A DNA stretch of 64,000 bases from Salvator merianae (taxonomy: Eukaryota; Chordata; Lepidosauria; Squamata; Teiidae). Below, piece after piece: positions 55,042 through 64,000 of this stretch. The notes beneath the pieces are model-generated. The model did not search any database. It saw only the letters and a program-made list of their open reading frames with translations, and was not told where the DNA came from. Location: the NCBI GenBank assembly GCA_003586115.2, contig QVOM02000112.1, forward strand, positions 47,112,743-47,176,742, written 5' to 3'. Made by a program: the position numbers and the translations under genes. Each line of letters starts with the position of its first letter. Positions within the stretch are counted from its first letter, which is position 1.

Positions 55042-56632
55042 TATATAGGTGACATATTATCTCTCCTGAATAGAATCCAAAAATCTCACTATCAGAGTTA
55101 ATATAACACCAAGGTGTCAGACGGGGGTAACTGGAGGTCTGGAGCAGGGCAGAATGTAAACTAATGCTCTGCAACAGACCAAAACACAGTTTGCAGACTT
55201 CAGAAACAGAGTTCCAAAGTTCACCACTGCCCCACTGGATTTTTGGCTGGCATTTCATTCTGGCAATCAAGAAAGGCTAATCTGAAACTTCAGCTCTCTG
55301 GGTGGGCTTTTTCCTTCCACTCAGAGCAATCGCTCCGCTGCCAGAAACAAGACAGCACATTAGTGGTTTATCTCTATGCAGTCCTAATTCCAGCTACAAA
55401 GATCTGCAATAGCTGCTTCGACACTCTCACTGAGGCTGTGCTGGAAGGACTTGTCAATCACTAGAAGCCCAAAACTAGATGAAAATTATTTCAAACCTTT
55501 TAGTAGTTCTTCCTTCCCAAAATAAGACCGGAATAGGGTGAGAGGGTATTCTGCTGATCGTGTGAGAGCTCAAAGGTACACGCCAGCCGTTTACCACCTT
55601 CTGTTTCCAAAGCTTCCACACAGTAGTACGACCAGCATCAACTTTATGAGCTGGGAGTAAGGGAAGCATCACATTTTCCCTGGAAAACAGCTGTAGGTAC
55701 CGTGCTGAAAAAAAAAAAAAAAAAAAAAAAGCATGCCAAGCGGGGAAGCATATAGATGAAGGAGGGGAAAACAGCATGATTAGTTGTACCTTGAAAAATA
55801 TTAGAATCTTTTGCAGAGGCCCGTAAGATCACATTCATCCCAGTGCATTTTACTCAACCATAAGCTGGAGCAGGGGAAAGCTTTGATCATGAAACCATTC
55901 TTTGTTCCTCAGGCCAAAAACTGAAGTGCAAGGATTACACTTAGCAGTGATGTTAGAGCACGACTTCAGGTCAGAAATCCAGGCCACCACTCAGCAGAAT
56001 AAGCCAAAGGGCATCCAACACCAGCAAGATTGGTTCACCACATACTCAGATAAAGTGAACCACATTACTATCTAAAGAGCCTTCTCTCCTTTTAAGACCA
56101 TCAGGTTCAGAGGATAAAATTAACTAGCTGTACTACTGTCTTTACTAAACCCATGACTTTCATCATAACTATTTCAGCCTTAGATCCAATGTAATTCACG
56201 TGTAACCTTGAGGGTATTGCTGAACATCACATCAGCCCCACCTAGTACAGCCAGCACAAGGGATCACGGACGTTGTATGTCAGCAACATCTGGAGAGCTA
56301 CAGGTTTACCATTCCTGTCATAGCCTATATTCTTGATTTTTATCTGAGCCACCCAAGCCATCATATATGTCCAAGAACTTTTCCCCCCAGTCATACTAAA
56401 GCTTAATTCACACCTAAGTTTTAATCCAGTTTCAGTCTACTTTCAGAGGAAGACAACTTATTAGCAAAGTGACTAATCATTTTCTTTCCACATTATATGA
56501 CCCTAAGGTAGATTTTCTGAGATAGACAATGCCCAAAAGAAAATAGCTTCTCACTTTGCTGATGTGGCCTTTCACTCTCAAAGTGGACTGAAGCTGGATT
56601 AAAATTTAGATATGAATGCAACCTGAGTGACA
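55042..56632. other. unassigned sequence with poly(A)
   Basis: Includes A23 at 55708-55730 with no recognised retroposon body upstream of it. The lysine/phenylalanine-rich minus frames there are artefacts of the run. Otherwise nothing recognised. Confidence 0.4.
55708..55730. repeat. poly(A), 23 bases
   Basis: Uninterrupted A run; could be a homopolymer microsatellite or a retroposon tail, but neighbouring sequence gives no family. Confidence 0.9.
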
Positions 56633-56819
56633 ATATATTGTTTTAAAGTGCTGTCAAGTCAGGACCACCGCCCGGTGACTACATGGGCACATCCATGCAG
56701 TTTTCTTGGTTGACAGAGAAGTGGTTTCCTATTTCCTTCTTTTGGGAAATGTTCAGGATTGAACCCACAACTCCCTCCTATCCATGCAGTTGTTCTAAAA
56801 CTGAGCTACAACCACTCCA
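56633..56819 (-). mobile_element. tRNA-derived SINE, second copy
   Basis: On the minus strand it begins CTGGAGTGGTTGTAGCTCAG (box A region), has box B-like GGGTTCAATCC, then CAACCAAGAAAACTGCATGG and TCCTGACTTGACAGCAC. It is the family of 12561-12762. Flanks GAGTGACA (56625-56632) and GAGTGCCA (56820-56827) agree at seven of eight bases, a likely old target duplication. It lacks the ACA run. Confidence 0.75.
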
Positions 56820-56827
56820 GAGTGCCA

Positions 56828-57954
56828 CAGGCACATGCACACATATATTATAATGCACTTATTTAGAGGCTGCAGTTTGAGGAACAGGCCATGCACAAGA
56901 CAGCCTTGTGTATCATAGAAACACAATAACATTAAAATTAAAAGTAATCCCTGTACTTGGCGATATAAAATATAAAAGGGGCCTTTCGTTGCACCAAATG
57001 CCAAATAGAAACAGTAGGCACTTTAACACAAGGCATTCTCATCCGTACTGTGCTAAAACTGGCTAAGCATATGGCACAAATATAGAAAGCTCCAGGTGTT
57101 TCCAATTAAAACATTGCAGAACACCTCATTCTGATCCCTTCAGAAGCCCATGTACCTTAAGACTTCCAACTTCTCCTCCCTGTTGTTAACTGAGGGTTTT
57201 AGAAGATACGCAGAAAAATCCTGGAGGCTATATAATTACAAAACCTAAAAGTCAGTGCCCCATCCTTATTGCTCACTTGCTCAGGTAGGAAACTCTAGTG
57301 TTCAAAACATTAAGAAATTACCCTTTTCTGTTTCTGCAGCTTTCATATTGGCAAATATCTGGGGCACAGGGATGGCTTTCCTCTTTTCAAAAGTCTGGCA
57401 CAGCCACCAAGGAAAATTCAGGCTTATAAAACTGGGCACTGATTTGAGGTGCTGACTTCTGCTGCAGCAGCAAAAATCAGGAGATTCAGGAGAGGAATCT
57501 ACATAAAAGTAGATTCAGGAGAGGAAGCAAATTGTTCTCTATTTGGTCATCAGACTGATTGGTCAATGAACGGGGGGGGACAAATTCTATTAACACAGCA
57601 ACTTTTCTGCCCTTGTGTGCAGGAGTTTGGTGTGGTCACCGCTACTGTGGAATGTGACCCTTGAATAAAAAGTTAGTCATTCCTATTGTAGGAGAAGCAG
57701 GCAGCTTTGAGAAGTAGCTATTATGTCTTACAGACAAACCATAAGTTAAAGAACTTTAATTTACTGTAGCTCTGCTTTCATACATAAAATAGTGGTAGTA
57801 AACAATGGGATGACTGGCATACATTTTACTTCTGTTAGATGTCTTACTGGTCCTGTTATATTGGATCAGTCTCAATTTTTGCAGTCTGGAGAAATGGAAA
57901 CCTGTCTCCTTGATCCTTTTCCTACATAGCTAATAACATCTAGACGAGGGTGGG
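56828..57954. other. unassigned sequence
   Basis: A 16-base direct repeat AGATTCAGGAGAGGAA near 57483 and 57510 is the only structure noticed. No exon is recognised. Confidence 0.4.
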
Positions 57955-59118
57955 TGGCTGGGTGGGTCCGGGGAGTGATAAACGTTTCTTAGGGGAAGGA
58001 ACCACCAGCAGTTAAGGAAGCTGTGGCAAATCCCCTCCTTAAAAGGACCTCCCAGGATCCAGAAGTATTAAATACCTGGTGCCCAGTTGTTAATATCCCT
58101 CTTGGGGAAATATGCTGGAAAGAGTGATGACTATCCACTTGCAGACATGGTTGGAGGAAATGGATTGTCTAAACCCATTTCAATATGATTTCAGGTGGGG
58201 ACTTGGCACTTAGACTGCCTTGGTCACCCTGGTGGATAACATTTATCAAGAAAGTGATGGGTGCAATACAATCCTGTTGGCTTTCCTTAATCTCTCAGCA
58301 GCTTTCAATAACATCAACCATGGTATCCTACTGGACCACTTTGCGACTGAGACTTGGAGGTACTATTTTACTGTTTCTTCCTATCTCCAAGGTAAGTTGC
58401 AGAAAGTAGAAATAGGGGAGTTTTGTTCGATGACCTGGGAAATCTCATATGGAGTTTTCCAGGCATTAGTTCTGTCCCCTGTGCTCTTTAACATCTATAT
58501 GATGCTGATGGGAGAGGTCATCAGGAATTTTGGAGCTAGGTGCCAGCAGTTTGCTGATGAGATCCAAGTGTGTCTCTCCATTCCTTCTGAATTAAATGCT
58601 CAACTGCTGCCTGGAGGCAGTAATGGGCTGGATGCAGACCAATAAATTGAAACTGAATCCAGACAAGATGGCGATACTGTCTGCCATGAGGTCCTGAGTC
58701 CAGGAAGTTAAGGGACACACAATTCTGGATAGAGTCATTTTGTCCCCAAAAAACCAGATATGTGATCTCAGGGTGCTCCTGGATTCATCATTGTCGTTTG
58801 AGACCTATTTGGTACCAGTAGCCAAAAGTGCCTACCTTCATCTCTAAGTCATTCACAGCTTCAGCCTTTCCTAGATGAGGTCAGCTTGGTCACAGTGATC
58901 CATGCTCCGGTAAGATCCAGACTAGACTACTGTAATGCACTCTATATGGGACTACCCTTGCAATTGGTCCAAAAGCTGGAACTAGAGCAAAAAGCAGCAG
59001 CTCAACTACTAACAGGAATTTCTGGCTGGGTACACATCACACCATCTTGAAAGATCTGTACTGGCCACCTATTTACTACCGAATCAGATTCCAGCTGTTG
59101 ATGTTAACATATAGTTCT
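57955..59118 (+). pseudogene. L2 LINE, reverse-transcriptase domain remnant
   Basis: The + strand translation follows the L2 RT in order: a decayed 'NISLLGKxxERV' segment near 58090, 'NPFQYDFR' near 58165, 'TLVDNIYQESDG' and 'LLAFLNLSAAFNNINHGILL' near 58225-58330, 'SYLQGKLQKVEIGEFCSM' near 58380, then 'QFADEIQVCLS' near 58545. The catalytic FADD is FADE here, and the family's D in 'SAAFDTI' is N. After 58620 the frame is broken, with a later 'LDYCNALYMGLPL' segment at about 58922. No AATAAATA tail is found, so the 3' end is lost. It is inactive and older than the 11.6-kb copy. Confidence 0.85.
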
Positions 59119-59583
59119 GCCATTCTCGGAGGTTCAGGGGGGTGACATGCAAGCCACCGTGGGTCAATTCTTGGGTTTGGCTAACATGCCCAATAGCTCA
59201 TTTTCCTTGGGGTACGAGGAAAAACAAGTAACCGTTTTTGGTATGAAGTGCATATCTGGCTGAAGTTCAGTTCACCGAGTCTTCAACTTCCTCCATTTCG
59301 GGACCTGGATGACAGTAGCAAGAGGGTGCTGTGAAATCAAGCATTTCGTTGCTACACTTCAGTGGTGCACAGGAAGGGATCCAGGTCCTGAAATGGAGGA
59401 AGTTTGAAAATCCGCACCAAAGCAGGGTGTACTGCAGCTGTATGGTATAGGCAGCCAATCAGCACTTGTTACCCCAAGGTCAAAGAATGATGGAGGGTCA
59501 TGCCATTGTTGGTGCCAGTCATAAGCCAATCTTTGCCTGTTTTCACAGGGTGAACTGAACTTGGCTTGCTTCAGTAATCTCAT
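59119..59583. other. unassigned sequence with an inverted repeat
   Basis: CTTCCTCCATTTCGGGACCTGG (59288-59309) is inverted as CCAGGTCCTGAAATGGAGGAAG near 59381-59402, about 75 bases away. This suggests another foldback element whose termini are not clear. Confidence 0.45.
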
Positions 59584-60084
59584 GGGGCGGTCACACAAAA
59601 AGACTGTTTCCCAGATGATCATAAATAAGCACACATCAAGATTTGAGCAGAAACCCTCCATTCGGTTTATATGTGTAATTCTGCATTTGCACATTTCTGG
59701 AAAACTGTCTTATAAAAAAAAAAAATCAGCTGTGTTTCAGTCTCTGGCCAGGCAGAGTCTGACCTCTAAGGACATAGTTGGGAAGTGAGGAGATGGTCTG
59801 GAGGTAGATGGTCAGGGGCAGGTCTTCGCCCCCACCCCCGCATGCAAAAGTTTGATTGGCAAAAAATGATCCTATCAGAGCGAAGGGAGGGGCACTAAGG
59901 TGGAAAGGGGTGGAGATGTAAAAGGCATCATTTAAGGAGACTGAGGATGGGGAAAGGAAGGTGTGAGCAGCGAAGCCCAAACTGAGGACGGATTTTCAGG
60001 TGGTTGGGTGTGATCAGGGCTGGTACATTTTGAATGTGACTTGCCAAATAACACGGGCTACTTTCTTGAAGTGTGACCGCAGCC
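59584..60084. mobile_element. probable MITE with GCGGTCACAC ends
   Basis: Left TGGGGCGGTCACACAAAAAG and right CTTGAAGTGTGACCGCAGCC form an imperfect inverted repeat around a 0.5-kb non-coding interior with A12 near 59716. No exact target duplication is seen. Its ends resemble the 'GGTGTGGTCA' group (31502, 63861). Confidence 0.5.
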
Positions 60085-60758
60085 TGGGTGAGAACACTTA
60101 TCTCAAGAGCAAACAGAGCCAGAGGCAGATGGTATGGCCTTGACACCATGCAGGAGCTTCTTCAGTTTCCCACTCCTGTCCTCTGCCCCTTCCTTCACCA
60201 TAAGGCACAAGCAATTCCCATGTAAAACTACTCCATAATAAAATTAAGCTCAAAATATGCCAGAAAGGAATAACAATACAAATGAATGAATATTAATAAA
60301 CATGAATATGCAATATCCAACAGATTTCCCATGGATACAACTGGAGTACAATATATATGTATGCATAACATACCAGCAGTTAGAGCAGGACTGCAATAAC
60401 ATAAATGCATGAATAACATATGAATAATGAAGAGATGAATGAAGACAAAAAGCTCGTGACAGCCAACCTTTCTGTACTTACCTTGCTGTGATCCGACCTG
60501 GTGGGTCTGGACAAGCAATGCCCTCTGATCCAGATCATGACAAGTCGTGGCCTGGGACAGTGCTGTCTGCATAGTGATGCTGTTCCAGTCCAGTCCACAC
60601 ACCAGCCCTGAAGCTCACCCAAGCTTGGGGTCAGCCTCTGAGGGCTCTGACAGCCAGGAACTAAAATTCCTAGCCTCAGAGCTCCTGAGAAACCTTTTTC
60701 GGCAGTGCAATAAGACGCACCACTGAAATGAACCCTCCTGTAACTGGACCATGAAGGA
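60085..60758. other. unassigned sequence
   Basis: A 131-codon minus-strand frame crosses it with no recognised domain. No repeat identified. Confidence 0.35.
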
Positions 60759-60999
60759 GGGCCCCTTCTACACACCTTCGTGTTCTGGATTAGGCCCTGC
60801 TAGTATGCTGGTAGACCTCAACATTGAGCTCTACTTGCAGTCCAGATCAGAGGCCTCCTAGTGTGGACCATGCTCCATCCTGTGCAGAGAGAGTATACCA
60901 GCGATGGGCAAGGGCCTCTCTGATCCACACTAGTGTTCAGTCAGAAAAATCCCTGAAGAGGGATCCTGTTCCTGACTATAGGTAAGTGCAGAAAGACCC
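60759..60999. mobile_element. Harbinger-like MITE, diverged
   Basis: GGGCCCCTTCTACACACCTT on the left and GGTAAGTGCAGAAAGACCC on the right are inverted relatives of the GGGCCYTTTYTGCAC termini. The interior contains inverted blocks CTGGATTAGGCCC and CAGATCAGAGGCC / GGCCTCTCTGATCC. No target duplication is recognised. Confidence 0.6.
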
Positions 61000-61059
61000 A
61001 TAACCACTTTAACCAGACTTTTGATGCTTAGCTTCCTGTGAGTGTTGTGTTACCAGGGA

Positions 61060-61192
61060 AGGAAGGAGGGAGGGTTACATTTTAAGTATGTTTCGGACTG
61101 TTTTATGGATTTTATCTTTCTTATTGTTACAACCCATCCTGGAATTTTTGGGTGAAGGGCATGATAAAAATACTTAATAAATAGAATGAAAT
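61060..61192 (+). repeat. L2-like retroposon 3' end
   Basis: TTGTTACAACCCATCCTGGA, TTTTTGGGTGAAGGGCATGA and TAAAAATACTTAATAAATAG match the 3' UTR of the L2 copies (GTTGTAACCCACCCTGAGAC, GGGTATAGGGCGAGATAAAA) in diverged form. It has no coding part. Confidence 0.7.
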
Positions 61193-61195
61193 AGA

Positions 61196-61931
61196 GGTAG
61201 GGACAGAAATACTTTGCTGGAATTTTCTTACCCTATTTTCTGTTCAAAACTTCCAATACTTAGAACATTTTCAGCAAGAAGAAGAATGTGTTTCTTACTA
61301 AAACCTGGAATAACTGAAATATGTCAGAAAATAAAGCTTCTGGACTGTGAGTGCGAGTAAAGTAAAAAGTGGAAGATCCTGTTTTGAACAAATCCTAAAT
61401 TTGCGCTTTCCTGTGGGCATACTTTGCACAGAAGAAAAGAAATTACCAAGGTCAGTTTGCTCTTTTACACTGGAGTGAATTTGTAATAAATCTTCCCTAA
61501 CATTTCCTAACACAGCTAGAGAGAAAGGCGTGAGTAGCATGTATTGTCAGCTGGCAGCCTCTAGAACTCCGATATCTTTTCTAATGGGTATACCCAAATC
61601 ATTTTATGCTGAGTGGTTGGGACGTGGTGTGATCAAGTAATTCCTCTTTGAACACAAGATGGCAGCCTTAAATACATGCAGCCCCACACAGCTTTTAATC
61701 TTACACATCATTAAATTCCTAATTTACACATTATGTTTTTGTGTGCCTGCCCATAACTCATTAGTGCTGAACTCGTGAGTTGTAGAGATCAGCGCACGTC
61801 ACAGGTGCTGGTTTCTTTACCTGTCTTTACCTTTGATGGAGGCCAGTTGCTTTGTAAAAAATAACACGGTTGTAATTTAGCTATAGATAAGTTTTCACAT
61901 CCTAAGGGGAACAGAAGAGGGTAGTTTCCTC
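61196..61931. other. unassigned sequence, possible conserved block at 61540-61900
   Basis: 61540-61900 has complex sequence with ATTAAATTCCTAATTTACAC, AACTCATTAGTGCTGAAC and CACAGGTGCTGG and no repeat signature. Its texture fits a conserved non-coding element, but only a comparison could show it. Confidence 0.25.
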
Positions 61932-62301
61932 AGGTGCTTCCAGGCATGGGGCTAACCCCATGATCTTCTTGCTATTGGGTTGGGAATTCAAGACATACCC
62001 ATGGCATTTCCAACACAGTGCTGATTGCTACACACAAAAAACGTGTCGCAATCCTAATACGGGAAATCCAGCAACATCACCAGGTTACCTGCACATCTGG
62101 TGAGGAACACATGCAGTCGGTTCTCTGAGGACTTTCAAGAGCCAGCCAAGCCCATAAAAAACAACAAAAGAAAGGAGGCAGATGCTTGGCTGGCTCCCGG
62201 AAACCCCCAGAGAGCAGATCATGTATGCTGTTCACTAAACATGCAGGTAAACTAGGGTCTTGTTTATATCCTGCATTGCTTCCTGCCTTTTGGGCACAAC
62301 C
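61932..62301. mobile_element. foldback MITE (family M2), 61.9-kb copy
   Basis: It starts AGGTGCTTCCAGGCATGG and ends CTTCCTGCCTTTTGGGCAC. CTC occurs on both sides (61929-61931, 62302-62304). The long palindrome pairs AAGAGCCAGCCAAGC with GCTTGGCTGGCTCCC, and the interior has CGGGAAATCCAGCAACATCA and AGGTTACCTGCAC as in other copies. Confidence 0.65.
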
Positions 62302-62304
62302 CTC

Positions 62305-63153
62305 TACTCTGCATGGCTGTTTGCACAAATAACTGGATGCTGTAAATTACCCATAAATTTTACTGATTACATAAAAGTAGGAAATATGATGTCCAGCAAA
62401 CATTTCCGGGAGTTTTTGAATAGCAATATTTTTCTAGAGAATTTCAGGTACAGAGTGGAATGAAGATGGGAATTAAATGGATAACTAACATTTCATGAAA
62501 AGATTTCTTATCTTCCAAGAATGCCTACAACAGTTTATTTAAACTTCTTAAACCTGAAAGTTCTTTCATCACATTTGTATTCCAACTTTTATAAAAAAAA
62601 ATTAAAAAAAACTTGTCTATGGAAGCAACCCTGCTAAGTGTGATGCAATTCCATGTGGTAGTTTAATGTTTGGGGATTTATTCTCACTACCAAGAGTAAT
62701 TATGCAGTTTATTCATTTTTCAAGAGCCCATCCAGGCAACGCATAAAATTCACTAACATCAGCAGCCTCCAAAAGCCATATGCCTAAGAATGCAGACGGT
62801 GAATTTAGAGGTATTAAGAAAAAGCAGTTCTGGATATACTATGCAGATTATCTAGTATTTAGTGTGGGCTAAAAAGCCGTTGAAGTGAGATGGTGCTTCC
62901 CTTGACTCAAGTGGTTCTCTAGAGCAATATGGAAATAAATGTTTGAAATGGAAAAATTCCCCCTTAAGCAGACTGACAAGCGGATGCCAAAGCAATGCAG
63001 AAACTGAATGTGAGAGCAAGAATGGTAGAAACTAGGTATTTAACTCTACCTACTCTTTTAAACTAAAACCAAAGATCAGACTTACCTAACCTAGATCCCC
63101 ATATAATCTGATGTTTTGTACAAGGATTCCATCATTCTTGAACATTAATCATT
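62305..63153. other. unassigned AT-rich sequence
   Basis: No repeat or coding feature recognised. Confidence 0.4.
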
Positions 63154-63333
63154 GGCCCTTTCTGCACTTGGACATATTCCAGATTATATCTCAGAACAGG
63201 GACCTGCCATCTGCATGCTAGTGCAGACTATGGTAGACCCTGGGCAAGACCTTTCATAGTTTGCACTAGCATGTGCATAGCAGGTCTCTATTCTGGGATA
63301 TAATCCACAATAAGGCCAAGTGCAGAAAGGGCC
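63154..63333. mobile_element. foldback MITE of the GGCCCTTTCTGCAC family
   Basis: A 180-bp nearly complete palindrome. GGCCCTTTCTGCACTTGG pairs with CCAAGTGCAGAAAGGGCC, ATATCTCAGAACAGGGACCT with AGGTCTCTATTCTGGGATAT, and GCATGCTAGTGCAGACTATG with CATAGTTTGCACTAGCATG. The flanks ATT and ACT differ at one position. It is a sister of 42525-42703. Confidence 0.85.
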
Positions 63334-63860
63334 ACTATCTCCAGGACACTATCTCCAGGACACTGTTTTGCATATGGCTCCAGCCAATAGGAACTAGTAT
63401 TTAGCTATTCAAAAAGTCAAAGCAGATTGAGCACAGAGAACGAAATGTATGAATCAGTCCACATGTTAAAGTTCAAATGAGGACCCATCTGGAATATCAA
63501 TTTAAAATTCCAATTTGATCCTGATATGTTGCTTCTGCCACCTGTGATTCCCACACAGTCTTAAGCTGATACACTGACCTCATTCTGGTAAATTTTTCTG
63601 GTACCCAACAAACATTTTGAACTACAGCTGCTATATATCCCCACCAGAACAACCTTCTTGATGAAGGCTGATGGAACATATAGGTTGTGGTCACACCTGT
63701 TAAATAAGACGTCGTGAGGCAGACTATGATCACAAGAGATCACACTGAAAAAGACCATTCCGATTTATATCCAGACTATCCCCACCCTTTCAGTACTTTC
63801 CTGTTTTCCAATTATTCCAGCACTGAATTTTGTTCTATTTCTTAGCTTCATTCTTTTTTC
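63334..63860. other. unassigned sequence
   Basis: Contains a small duplication CACTATCTCCAGGA (63333-63346 and again at about 63349). Otherwise unrecognised. Confidence 0.4.
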
Positions 63861-64000
63861 AGGGTGTGGTCATTCCAAAAGATTGTTGGGAGCAGCTCCT
63901 CTACTTTCCTGACCTGGCAGAGGGAGGGTTTCTCTTACCCTGACCAGCCAATTGCAACTTGAGACCAATGGGAGGGGGGAGGAGAGGAATAGTGCCTCTG
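63861..64000. mobile_element. MITE, left end only (cut by window edge)
   Basis: AGGGTGTGGTCATTCCAAAAG followed by a GAGGGTTTCTCTTACCCTGACCAGCC-type stretch parallels the left 140 bases of 31502-32070. The right end lies outside the window. Confidence 0.45.

Overview
The window reads as non-coding, repeat-dense nuclear DNA of a reptile, most likely a lepidosaur (lizard, snake or tuatara). This is inferred from the repeats only: CR1 LINEs ending in the ATTCTATG octamer, L2 LINEs with an AATAAATAAATA tail, a tRNA-derived SINE with an ACA-type tail, and many non-autonomous hAT-like and Harbinger-like DNA transposons. No complete protein-coding gene, rRNA or tRNA gene, CRISPR array or bacterial-type feature is supported. 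Nearly every longer open frame lies inside a retrotransposon or MITE, or is probably chance.

Layout. 1-8.3 kb: mostly unrecognised sequence, one hAT-like element with an exact 8-bp duplication (2736-3023), and a single very old CR1/L3-type LINE on the + strand whose endonuclease and reverse-transcriptase remnants can be followed from about 3.15 to 8.2 kb despite later insertions. 8.8-12.8 kb: a reversed LINE 3' end, a CpG-rich Harbinger-like element (9117-9689, CTT duplications), an L2 3' end and an ACA-type SINE with a 9-bp target duplication. 13.8-21.6 kb: stacked MITEs, including two copies of a >1.1 kb element in inverted orientation and a hAT-like element nested inside a TAA-flanked MITE. 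23.9-24.5, 41.2-41.8 and 54.6-55.0 kb: truncated CR1 copies, the first two with long intact frames. 25.7-27.1 kb: a CpG-rich block without a clear transposon structure, the best candidate promoter in the window, direction unknown. 28.6-29.9 kb: an exact 207-bp direct duplication. 42.4-46.9 kb: foldback MITEs, one nested in a relative. 57.96-59.1 kb: a degraded L2 RT domain with a mutated catalytic motif. 59-64 kb: further MITEs, the last cut by the window end.

The elements do not form a pathway. What unifies the window is a community of related short-TIR, 3-bp-TSD elements (flanks CTT, CTT, ATG, CAG, TAC, TAA, TAA, TTA, AGA, AAA) plus 8-bp-TSD hAT-like elements, presumably moved by transposases encoded elsewhere. 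No convincing new biological system was found. The items most worth a second look are the 207-bp exact duplication, the CpG-rich block, and the transposon families with intact target duplications.
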